Shown here one piece after another: positions 8,246-14,881 of a DNA stretch of 32,481 nt (positions are counted from its first letter, which is position 1; each line of letters begins with the position of its first letter). This stretch comes from Candidatus Pacearchaeota archaeon. Lineage in GTDB: Archaea; Nanobdellota; Nanobdellia; Pacearchaeales; GW2011-AR1. A program made the translations under genes and the position numbers. The notes beneath the pieces are model-generated. The model did no database searches, was not told where the DNA came from, and saw nothing but the letters and a program-made list of their open reading frames with translations. The stretch spans positions 1 through 32,481 of the forward strand of contig JAFCDH010000010.1 in NCBI GenBank assembly GCA_017609795.1, read 5' to 3'.

Positions 8246-9055
8246 CTAAAACCCAGCTGGCAATGCACAGCTTTTAATTGCAAATTTAAATTCTTGATTT
8301 GTTGTTATATCTCTAATTGTGTAAATTGTATCTGAATCTCCTGTTCTAAATTTTTGAATATCATATTTAGGATAAATAATCATAAATCCTAAAATATCAA
8401 AATTGCAATATTCTGCTTCTTGATTTACAATTTCAGATGCAACCTTAGATAAATCATAAAGAGGATGAACCAAGTTTGCTTTAAATTCACTAAAGCTCTG
8501 GACCTTATCTCCCCTAGTCATTTTAAAATCTCTTTTAATATCAACAACAACTTTATTTTTCTGAAGTTTTGTTATTACCCCCATATCCCCCATTTCAATA
8601 TCATATCTTGATTCAAGTTCTGATTTTAAAGATTGAAAACAATTAGAAATTCTTGGTTGTATATAAGTAGTTATTTCCTTTTCCATATGTTCAATTAACA
8701 TTGGTCTTTGGTTTATACAAGGCTCATAATAATTAGCATTATAACATAAAAAAGTTATTTCTTCATTTCTGTAAATCATACTTCCTTTTGGCTCTAAATC
8801 TCCTCCTGTTTCTAATAAAATTTCAACAGCATCTTCAGTTGCTTCACGAGTACAGCTTTCAATATATGATTGAGGATTTGTTTCATCTCCAAAACCAAAA
8901 TCAGGTTTTTTAACTAAAAGAAAAAGTAAAAGCATAGAAACTACTAGTATCAAAGCTAAGATTATGAAGATTGTTACTTGCCCTGTCTTATTTTTAAAGA
9001 GGGGTTGACTTGTCAAGGGGATTCTTCCCCTTACAATTCTCATTTCTTCAACCAT
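8246..9055 (-). CDS. Pilin-like membrane protein (paralogue of the one at 3067-3834)
   Basis: A 269-residue protein. A basic N-terminal leader of about 24 residues precedes NKTGQVTIFIILALI, a class III signal-like junction followed by one hydrophobic helix. The ectodomain has the same four-cysteine framework as its paralogue (ESCTRE, FLCYNANYY, EPCINQ, SNCFQS) and the same C-terminal CALPAG. ATG at 9055 is chosen because GGGGTGA sits four bases upstream. The alternative ATG at 9043 would overlap the winged-helix gene's stop as ATGA. Either start overlaps that gene, so the two are coupled. It is likely exposed outside the membrane. A peptidase or pilus assembly ATPase is not encoded nearby. 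Confidence 0.85.
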   Translation of the reverse strand: MVEEMRIVRGRIPLTSQPLFKNKTGQVTIFIILALILVVSMLLLFLLVKKPDFGFGDETNPQSYIESCTREATEDAVEILLETGGDLEPKGSMIYRNEEITFLCYNANYYEPCINQRPMLIEHMEKEITTYIQPRISNCFQSLKSELESRYDIEMGDMGVITKLQKNKVVVDIKRDFKMTRGDKVQSFSEFKANLVHPLYDLSKVASEIVNQEAEYCNFDILGFMIIYPKYDIQKFRTGDSDTIYTIRDITTNQEFKFAIKSCALPAGF

Positions 9056-9228
9056 AAATTCACCCCTTGTTTTTTAATTTCAATAATCTTTTTTTCAATA
9101 AGAAGCCGCATTAAATATCCTTGAGCAGTATTCCAACTAACTTTTAGATGCTTAGCTAACTCAGAACTAGTAATCACCTTCTTTTTCCCAATATAGTTTA
9201 ATATCTTTTTTCTTATCTGTATATTCAT
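9040..9228 (-). CDS. Small winged-helix DNA-binding protein
   Basis: A 62-residue winged-helix protein from ATG at 9228: helix LRKKILNYIG-like, then SSELAKHLKVSWNTAQGYL as the recognition unit, then a short wing. Longer frames extend to 9315, but the added residues are low-complexity and run across the probable promoter. AGGT lies eight bases before 9228, and TTTATATAT centred near 9271 fits a TATA box with a short leader. It overlaps the pilin-like gene downstream, so it may regulate the surface operon. Its target is not known. Confidence 0.75.
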   Translation of the reverse strand: MNIQIRKKILNYIGKKKVITSSELAKHLKVSWNTAQGYLMRLLIEKKIIEIKKQGVNLWLKK

Positions 9229-9318
9229 AAGTAAATACCTATTAATATTATTATGAATATACATAGATATATAAATCTTTCTAAGAAATTTAATTAGATT
9301 TAAAATATAAATCAATAA

Positions 9319-9328
9319 ATATTTAAAG
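9319..9328 (+). promoter_or_regulatory. Probable TATA box for the small membrane protein operon
   Basis: ATATTTAAAG is centred about 30 bases upstream of ATG 9355, suggesting a near-leaderless transcript. It diverges from the winged-helix gene. Confidence 0.45.
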
Positions 9329-9354
9329 ATTGGTTCCTTTTATTATTTAATAAA

Positions 9355-9450
9355 ATGGTAGAAAAAACCATAATTAAACTAGAGAAGTTTGGAGTATTAT
9401 TAGGAATAATAGCAATAATTATATTTGGATATTTAATAATCTTTGGTTAA
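9355..9450 (+). CDS. 31-residue single-span membrane peptide
   Basis: A very short gene: MVEKTIIKLEKFG followed by about 18 strongly hydrophobic residues (VLLGIIAIIIFGYLIIFG) up to the stop. It has a TATA-like box at the right distance, and only one base separates its stop from the ATG of the next small membrane protein. This suggests a real two-gene operon. A charged N-terminus and C-terminal hydrophobic helix predict a single-pass membrane peptide. No family is recognised. A toxin-like or accessory role is possible but there is no direct evidence. Confidence 0.55.
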   Translation: MVEKTIIKLEKFGVLLGIIAIIIFGYLIIFG

Positions 9451-9451
9451 A

Positions 9452-9649
9452 ATGAATTGGGAAGATAGGTTAAACATTGTTTCACATACTGTCAATTTTT
9501 CTATAGTTCTTTATATTCTGAAGTCAGCACTTCAACCAAAGACCTTTGAACTTAGTAATCCTCTTCTTGCAATTTTTGGATTAATAATAGCAATTCTTCT
9601 AAATATAATTGGAACCATTGTAGTTTTAAAAAGAAGCAAAAAACTCTAA
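9452..9649 (+). CDS. Small two-span membrane protein
   Basis: A 65-residue protein beginning MNWEDRLNIVSHTVNF. It has two hydrophobic segments (roughly residues 15-28 and 38-58, the second being LLAIFGLIIAILLNIIGTIVV) and a basic tail KRSKKL. A TTG nine bases upstream would overlap the preceding gene, so the ATG one base after that gene's stop is preferred. It ends tail-to-tail with the Nudix gene, overlapping it by four bases. No family is recognised. The topology suggests a small integral membrane protein working with the preceding peptide. Confidence 0.65.
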   Translation: MNWEDRLNIVSHTVNFSIVLYILKSALQPKTFELSNPLLAIFGLIIAILLNIIGTIVVLKRSKKL

Positions 9650-10098
9650 TCCACATAATCCTTTAACTTAGGCAATGCCAAAACCAAATTAGGTGCAAGA
9701 ACTCCTGCCTCATTGAATTTTAATAATTCACTATAATTAAAATAATCAAAACCACCATGAATTTTAGGTTCCATTATTTTAGGAGTTCCAGAAATAATCT
9801 TGCCATAAAAAGTTCTACATAAAAAAGGACCTTCAGGAGTTTGAGTTTCATAATCTCCAAAAATTTTGCTTCCATTTACATTAATTAATTTAACGTAAAT
9901 ATCTAATTCTTGTTTTGCTTCTTTAATAGCCATTAATTCTAATCCTCTTTTAATTTGTTTAAATTTTTCATCTAATTTCCCACCTGGAAATTCCAATCTA
10001 TTACTTCTATGTTTAACATTATTAATTAACAAGGCATGATGATTTTCATTAAGAATTAAAACATTAACCATATTTGGACAAGATTTTTTAGATTTCAT
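9646..10098 (-). CDS. Nudix hydrolase
   Basis: A 150-residue protein of usual Nudix length. It has EFPGGKLDE at the start of the box and AIKEAKQELDIYV at its end, matching the G-x5-E ... RE-x2-EE-x-G-U plan with a longer spacer, K for the usual R and D for the usual G. The glutamates that bind Mg2+ in this family are present in KEAKQEL. The family cleaves nucleoside diphosphates linked to another group. The substrate cannot be read from sequence. It could be a housecleaning or NTP pyrophosphohydrolase type enzyme. It is a single gene convergent with the small membrane protein operon. Confidence 0.82.
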   Translation of the reverse strand: MKSKKSCPNMVNVLILNENHHALLINNVKHRSNRLEFPGGKLDEKFKQIKRGLELMAIKEAKQELDIYVKLINVNGSKIFGDYETQTPEGPFLCRTFYGKIISGTPKIMEPKIHGGFDYFNYSELLKFNEAGVLAPNLVLALPKLKDYVD

Positions 10099-10165
10099 GA
10101 TAAATAAAAAAATTTAATCTTCTACTCAAATCAACACCTCTTATTTAATTATTATTACTAAAGTG

Positions 10166-10897
10166 TCAATCCTCAGTCTCAACTCTAGGGGCTAAAATAA
10201 AACTTAGCTCAATAAAAGGAGTATGAAAATCAAGTTTAAGAGGATAATCTGTTGAAAAATTAATAATAGTTTTATCTGTGATTTTTGTTGCTTTAACCAT
10301 TTTTTGTAAATATTCTAAAGAATATTTAGAATTTGCTTCTTGTGCTTGAATATTTGATTCATCAGATGAAAATTCAGATTTAAATGAATTAAGAGAACCT
10401 TTGCCCTGAATTATAAATTTATCTGGACTTGAAACAAAACCACAAGAATCTGCAACAACAGAACAATCCTCAATTGCTTCTGCAAAATCTATCGAAGCCA
10501 TTTCAATCTTACTCACAAATTCTAAAATTGGAATTTCTTTTTCTTCACCTTCAATTTCAATTAAAGCTAAATTAAATTCTCTTTTTATCTTATCTTGTAT
10601 TTCAATTTTTAATGTATTTTCTTCTTTTTTCATAGTTAAAATTCCTCTAATAGAACATCTTCTTAAAACAGCTTTTAAACTTTCTAAACTAACTCCTAAT
10701 ACTTCCTCCTTTTCAACTTCAAATTCTGAAAAAGCAGAACTAGGTAATTTAAATGAAATCATTGCGACATTAGCAGGATCAATAGCAAGAATACTCATAC
10801 CTTCTTTATTTACTTTAATTCTAACCTCTAAAACTAAATCAGAAATTATACTAATAATTTCTGAGAACAATTTTGGATGGTCTAATTTTAATAGCAT
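10166..10897 (-). CDS. pcn: DNA polymerase sliding clamp (PCNA)
   Basis: A 243-residue protein with the duplicated clamp fold. The N-terminal half contains the interdomain-loop-preceding segment EGMSILAIDPANVAMISF, and the C-terminus is the typical LSFILAPRVETED, close to the archaeal LAPRIE ending. It has standard length for archaeal PCNA. It forms a trimer around DNA and tethers polymerase, FEN1 and ligase. CTTTAAAAG at 10919-10927 sits 26 bases before the ATG. It diverges from the primase locus, grouping replication genes. Confidence 0.97.
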   Translation of the reverse strand: MLLKLDHPKLFSEIISIISDLVLEVRIKVNKEGMSILAIDPANVAMISFKLPSSAFSEFEVEKEEVLGVSLESLKAVLRRCSIRGILTMKKEENTLKIEIQDKIKREFNLALIEIEGEEKEIPILEFVSKIEMASIDFAEAIEDCSVVADSCGFVSSPDKFIIQGKGSLNSFKSEFSSDESNIQAQEANSKYSLEYLQKMVKATKITDKTIINFSTDYPLKLDFHTPFIELSFILAPRVETED

Positions 10898-10918
10898 ATA
10901 AGGAGTAGCTTGATTTAA

Positions 10919-10927
10919 CTTTTAAAG
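10919..10927 (-). promoter_or_regulatory. TATA box of PCNA
   Basis: On the minus strand it reads CTTTAAAAG, centred 26 bases upstream of the PCNA ATG, the spacing expected for a leaderless archaeal mRNA. Confidence 0.6.
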
Positions 10928-11009
10928 ATTATTATACTTTAATATAATTTATTATATAAATCAAAAATCAAACTAATACTATGAATTAATACTAGTATTT
11001 TAAGGAATC

Positions 11010-11100
11010 TAAAGAGACACTTTACTAAGCTTAAGCTAAACAAAACTCTTAAAATTTAGATTCAAAAAGGGCATCACCATACATTAAGATTTTAGATAAT
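11010..11100 (+). repeat. Diverged intergenic repeat element, copy 6b (PCNA-PriS gap)
   Basis: It contains GGAATCTAAAG, TTAAGCTAAACAAA and ACATTAAGATTTTAG. These match the 3' half of other copies, especially the one upstream of the sigma-like gene, but the rest has decayed. Part of a 230-base divergent promoter region. Confidence 0.4.
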
Positions 11101-11127
11101 TAGATTATAAAATAACAAGACCTAAAA

Positions 11128-13599
11128 ATGGAATTTAAAGAAAAAAGAATTAGAGAAATAACTTTTATTTATTATTCTAGGATAGATGTCAGAAAAGCAA
11201 TTTTCAAGTTTTCAAAAAATAGAGAATGTATCCCAAGATATTATGAGGATTTTGGCAAGCGCCCAGATAATTTTCAATATCCTACAGATATTTTAGAGCA
11301 AGTTAAAAAAGGAGCAACATCTTTTCATTGTTCAGAAGAATTATGGAAAGATTCATTAGAAATTTCAAATGAATTATCAGAGCAAGAATTTAATGAACTA
11401 AGAGCAGGTTGGGATTTGCTTTTAGATGTAGATTCCCCTTATTTAGAATATAGCAAAATATACACTCAACTTTTAATAGATATTTTAAAGTTTCATGGAA
11501 TTGAAAATGTAGGAGTAAAATTCAGTGTATCCGGAGATACAGATATTTTAGTTAAACTAGGAAATCAAATAAAACTTGTTAGGATTAATCAAGTGGTAGA
11601 ATTACTAAAAAAAGAGATTAAATTAGAGGTTTTATCTTTAAATAAAAATCAAAAACTTCAATTCTCAAAAATTTATAATTATTTAGAACATGAAGATATA
11701 ATCTATGATATCTTTCATTCTCAAAGTAAAATTCCATTAAAAGTAACAGGTTATCATTCAGTTTTTGTTTGGAAAAATGGAGAAATTATTCAAAAAAAAG
11801 TTTCTGAGATAAATAAAGGAGATTTTCTTATTTCATTCAATACACAAAAAAATCCAATAAGAAAGGACATTAAAGAGATAACAAATAAATTCGAATTTTC
11901 AAAAAATCAGTTTTCTAAAAAAATAGTAGAAAATAAAATACAAGTAACATTAGATTTAATGAGATTAATAGGTTATTTTTTAGCAGAAGGACATACCACA
12001 AAAATAATAAACCAAACAGGATTTACATTTCATAAAAATGAAAGAGAATATATTGATGATGTGGTAAATTTATTAAAAACTATAACTAAAAGAAAAATTT
12101 CAATAAGACACCCAAATCCAAATTCCACACAAATATTAATCCATTCAAAAGAATGGTATAATTTTTTCAAAAATAATTGTGGAGAAAAAAAGAATAAACA
12201 TGTACCTCAATTTGCATGGACTTCCTCTAGAGAATTATTTTTAGAGATGTTAAAAGGATACATAAGAGGAGATGGATACAAAGTAGGAGAATATAGCATT
12301 ATTGTTAAATCTGTTTCAAAGAGATTAATAAAAGAATTCGTTTGGTTATGCAAATTAAATAATATTTCTTGTTCCTTGTCTTCAGAAAAAAATAAACCAC
12401 ATATAATGCCTCAAGGGAATATCTTTCCAGGAAGTTTTGTTTATATTTTAAAAATCCCAAAATCTGAATTATCTTCTTTGGAATTTAATAGAGATAGAAA
12501 TAAATTCTCACCTTGTCCTGGGGATAAAATTTTTCCAATAGACGGGCTTAAAGTAGTTTATAAAAACATAAAACCAAAGATGTTTAATTATCATAGACCT
12601 GAGCAAATGACCTTGAATAAAAAAAGAGCAAATTTAAAAAGAATAAGAAAAGTTTTAGAATGGTTTGAAAAATTTAAATCAGTGGATTATGATGAGGAAT
12701 CTAAAAAAATCATTTCCAATTACTGGAAATTATTTAATTCTGATATAAATGTTGTAGAAATAAATAATATAATAAAAAAAGACAAACAAAAAGTTTATGA
12801 TATTTCTGTTGAAGAAACAGAATCTTTTTTTGGAAATGATTATCCTATATTGTTACATAATTCAGGCTCAAAAGGTTTTCATGTCATCATCCCTTGGACA
12901 GCATTTCCAAAAGAAATTTATGGACAAAAAACAAAAGATATGTTTCCAAAATGGCCAAGAGCAATTTGTGAATATCTTTCTGAAACAATAAGACCTAAAT
13001 TATCTGAAAAAATTTTTGAACAAGAAAGTTTAAAAGAAGTAGCAAAAAAAACAGGAAAAAAACAAGAAGAATTACTAATAACTGAATGTTTAATATGTAA
13101 TAGACCTGCTGTAAAAAAAGAACTTGTAACTTGGTTATGCCCTTCTTGTAAAAATCAACTAATAATGATAAAAAAAAATAAAAAAATACCCAAGTGTCCA
13201 AATGATAATTGCAGAAAAGAGATGATTTCAACTTTTTCTAAAGAAATCTTTTTTTGTGATTATTGTAATATTAGTTCTGATAAAAATCCTGAGAAGTTTG
13301 AAAAAACAAGAGAAAAAACAGAGGTTTTAATAGAAGCAGATTTAATTTTAGTTGCTCCAAGACATTTATTTAGAATGCCTTATAGTCTTCATGAAAAAAC
13401 AGCTTTGTCCTCAATAGTTATAGATAAAAATAAAATTAAGGATTTTCAAATAACAGATGCTAAACCATTTAAAATAGATATAAAAGAGTTTTACCCTAAT
13501 GCAAAGCCAGAAGAAGCAAGAGAACTTTTATTGCAAGCCTTAGATTGGAAAGAGCAAAAACAAAGACAAGAACAGAAGAAATTTTTCCTCCATGTGTAA
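11128..13599 (+). CDS. priS: DNA primase small (catalytic) subunit with an in-frame intein
   Basis: An 823-residue precursor; removing residues 133-578 leaves about 377 residues, a normal PriS size. N-extein: GWDLLLDVDSP carries catalytic D100 and D102. C-extein: SGSKGFHVIIPW, the S-G-x-x-G-x-H nucleotide-binding motif, and RHLFRMPYSLHEKTALSSIVI. The extein junction reads GVKF / SGSKGFH, so splicing restores the motif exactly. The zinc region is unusually elaborate, with four C-x2-4-C pairs (CLIC, CPSC, CPNDNC, CDYC). PriS makes the RNA or DNA primers for replication with PriL. The PriL-CTD frame overlaps the 3' end in the -1 frame, and there may be a fused product. Activity depends on intein removal. 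Confidence 0.95.
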   Translation: MEFKEKRIREITFIYYSRIDVRKAIFKFSKNRECIPRYYEDFGKRPDNFQYPTDILEQVKKGATSFHCSEELWKDSLEISNELSEQEFNELRAGWDLLLDVDSPYLEYSKIYTQLLIDILKFHGIENVGVKFSVSGDTDILVKLGNQIKLVRINQVVELLKKEIKLEVLSLNKNQKLQFSKIYNYLEHEDIIYDIFHSQSKIPLKVTGYHSVFVWKNGEIIQKKVSEINKGDFLISFNTQKNPIRKDIKEITNKFEFSKNQFSKKIVENKIQVTLDLMRLIGYFLAEGHTTKIINQTGFTFHKNEREYIDDVVNLLKTITKRKISIRHPNPNSTQILIHSKEWYNFFKNNCGEKKNKHVPQFAWTSSRELFLEMLKGYIRGDGYKVGEYSIIVKSVSKRLIKEFVWLCKLNNISCSLSSEKNKPHIMPQGNIFPGSFVYILKIPKSELSSLEFNRDRNKFSPCPGDKIFPIDGLKVVYKNIKPKMFNYHRPEQMTLNKKRANLKRIRKVLEWFEKFKSVDYDEESKKIISNYWKLFNSDINVVEINNIIKKDKQKVYDISVEETESFFGNDYPILLHNSGSKGFHVIIPWTAFPKEIYGQKTKDMFPKWPRAICEYLSETIRPKLSEKIFEQESLKEVAKKTGKKQEELLITECLICNRPAVKKELVTWLCPSCKNQLIMIKKNKKIPKCPNDNCRKEMISTFSKEIFFCDYCNISSDKNPEKFEKTREKTEVLIEADLILVAPRHLFRMPYSLHEKTALSSIVIDKNKIKDFQITDAKPFKIDIKEFYPNAKPEEARELLLQALDWKEQKQRQEQKKFFLHV
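11524..12861 (+). mobile_element. PriS intein with LAGLIDADG homing endonuclease
   Basis: 446 residues in frame within priS. It starts with Ser (SVSGDTDILVKL, block A), has T207-G-Y-H210 (block B), LIGYFLAEGHT at 280-290 and LKGYIRGDGYK at 375-385 (blocks C and E, each with the acidic catalytic residue), and ends YPILLHN with His-Asn, followed by +1 Ser of the C-extein. All self-splicing residues are present. It belongs to the class of large inteins that home by double-strand break at the unoccupied site. Both endonuclease motifs look intact, so it may be active. Insertion lies inside the host enzyme's active-site motif, as is common for inteins. Confidence 0.95.
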
Positions 13600-13922
13600 A
13601 ATTAATTTTAAAAGGAGTAAAACAAGATGGAAGAAAAAGAGCTTTATTTATTCTTATAAATTTCTTTAAATCATTAGGATTAGATAATCAAGAACTTGAA
13701 AATAGGATTAATCAATGGAATGAAAAAAACTACAAACCTTTAAAACAAGGATATATTCGTTCTCAGCTTCACTGGCATAATCAACATCAAGCAAGACTTC
13801 CACCTAATTGTGATAAGCCTCATTATAAAGATTTAGCAATCTGCAAACCAGATGCACTTTGCAGACAAATAAAAAATCCTGTTAATTATGCTGTTAAAAG
13901 GTATTTCTCAAGTATGAAGTAA
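13545..13922 (+). CDS. priL: DNA primase large subunit, C-terminal Fe-S domain only (TTG start or frameshift product)
   Basis: The conserved part starts at IFPPCVKLIL (13581) and continues to PPNCDKPHYK, LAICKPDALC and NPVNYAVKRYF. This gives the four cysteines of the PriL C-terminal 4Fe-4S domain. The N-terminal PriL domain is absent, as in the fused minimal primase of Nanoarchaeum. No ATG precedes the domain in this frame: the first candidate is TTG at 13545, inside priS, with no ribosome-binding site. A single added base in GAAGAAATTTTT (about 13575-13586) would join it to priS as KKIFPPC. It may thus be a split gene, a -1 frameshift product, or a sequencing error in a fused gene. It would help start primer synthesis. 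Confidence 0.85.
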   Translation: MERAKTKTRTEEIFPPCVKLILKGVKQDGRKRALFILINFFKSLGLDNQELENRINQWNEKNYKPLKQGYIRSQLHWHNQHQARLPPNCDKPHYKDLAICKPDALCRQIKNPVNYAVKRYFSSMK

Positions 13923-13944
13923 AATCTATTCTAATATTTATATT

Positions 13945-14100
13945 TTATAAAATATTATGAGATGGAGATGATGAGTGTTTTAAGTTAAGTAATAAAAATA
14001 GAATAAGAACTCAAAGCAGGAGTGGAGATTAAGAGATACAATCTTATTTTAAGCTAAACAAATCATCTTCAAAACATAAACATACTTTAAGATTTAAAAA
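13945..14100 (+). repeat. Intergenic repeat element, copy before the sigma-like gene
   Basis: Plus-strand copy in a 224-base gap. TATTATGAGATGGAGATGATGAG matches the 5' part of other copies. TTAAGCTAAACAAATCATCTTCAAAAC followed by ACTTTAAGATTT matches their 3' part. It may be a compound or expanded copy. It is oriented with the flanking genes. Confidence 0.6.
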
Positions 14101-14115
14101 TTCAAATCAACAAAA

Positions 14116-14126
14116 TTTATTTAAAA
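14116..14126 (+). promoter_or_regulatory. TATA box of the sigma-like gene
   Basis: TTTATTTAAAA, centred about 26 bases before ATG 14147, implies ordinary TBP/TFB transcription with a leaderless mRNA. Confidence 0.55.
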
Positions 14127-14146
14127 CCTCTTTTGATTAATAGATT

Positions 14147-14836
14147 ATGGAAAAATCTAGTGAATATTCAATTCCATGCCCATTAGCTCAAAGACATGAA
14201 AATGCAGAAAGAATAAGAAAAGCTATGGCCAATAATCTAAATAATGGTAGATATCTTTATCAAATACTTTTTAGAAGAGCTAGTAAAATAATAAATACAT
14301 CTGATCGTGAAGAGATTGTTTGTAAATTTTTTTTAAATATGGTAACACAAAGACTAGAAACATTCAAATATTTTGTAGATGATAGAAAAAAAATAATTGA
14401 GAATCCTAGATTTATGGCATGGGCTTCTAAAGATATTAGAAATCTATGTGTAGACTATTTAAGAGATAAATATCGCACAAATCAAGCAGAAAATTTTACT
14501 GATTTTGAGATAAGAAAATATGGTAGAAGAAAAAGAAATGAACCTACAGACTCTCCTTTTAAAGATTCATTAGTTCAAAATACTTTTCAACAACCAGAAC
14601 AAAGATTAGCAAACTTAGAAGCAAGACAAGAATTAGGAAAAGCTCTTAAAAAACTTGATAAAAAATATAGAGATGTAATATTAAGATATTATTTTAAAGG
14701 ATTAAAATATGAAGAAATTAGAAAAACATTAAATCTTCCTCTTGGAACTGTAAGAAGCAGATTAAATAAAGCTAAAAAAAATTTAAAAAACCTTCTTTTA
14801 AAAGATGGAGAAATGATAATTAATATGAAGAATTAA
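14147..14836 (+). CDS. Sigma-70-like (ECF-type) protein
   Basis: A 229-residue protein with two ECF sigma-like parts. Residues about 60-125 resemble region 2 (NPRFMAWASKDIRNLCVDYLRDKYR). Residues about 163-222 are a clear region 4 helix-turn-helix: KALKKLDKKYRDVILRYYFKG, then YEEIRKTLNLPLGTVRSRL, then a basic helix. Archaea start transcription with TBP and TFB, so a sigma-like protein is unexpected. It could be a repurposed DNA-binding protein acquired from bacteria or phage. Its own promoter looks archaeal. Two surface protein genes follow, each with its own TATA box. Residue use is in line with neighbours, so transfer, if any, is not recent. Confidence 0.85.
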   Translation: MEKSSEYSIPCPLAQRHENAERIRKAMANNLNNGRYLYQILFRRASKIINTSDREEIVCKFFLNMVTQRLETFKYFVDDRKKIIENPRFMAWASKDIRNLCVDYLRDKYRTNQAENFTDFEIRKYGRRKRNEPTDSPFKDSLVQNTFQQPEQRLANLEARQELGKALKKLDKKYRDVILRYYFKGLKYEEIRKTLNLPLGTVRSRLNKAKKNLKNLLLKDGEMIINMKN

Positions 14837-14850
14837 CCAACCATCCCCAA

Positions 14851-14860
14851 AATTTAAATA
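14851..14860 (+). promoter_or_regulatory. TATA box of the toroid-like surface protein gene
   Basis: AATTTAAATA is centred about 26 bases before ATG 14882 and lies within the 45-base gap after the sigma-like gene. It points to a separate, leaderless transcript. Confidence 0.6.
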
Positions 14861-14881
14861 CCTCTCTTCTTTCATATTTCT

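Noticed and set aside
12995..13231. Minus-strand frame within the primase C-extein
   Set aside because: Hydrophobic low-complexity antisense shadow of lysine-rich PriS coding.
13960..14010. C/D box small RNA (GATGATGA resembles a C box)
   Set aside because: No D or D' box (CTGA) at proper spacing and no closing stem. The sequence belongs to the repeat family.
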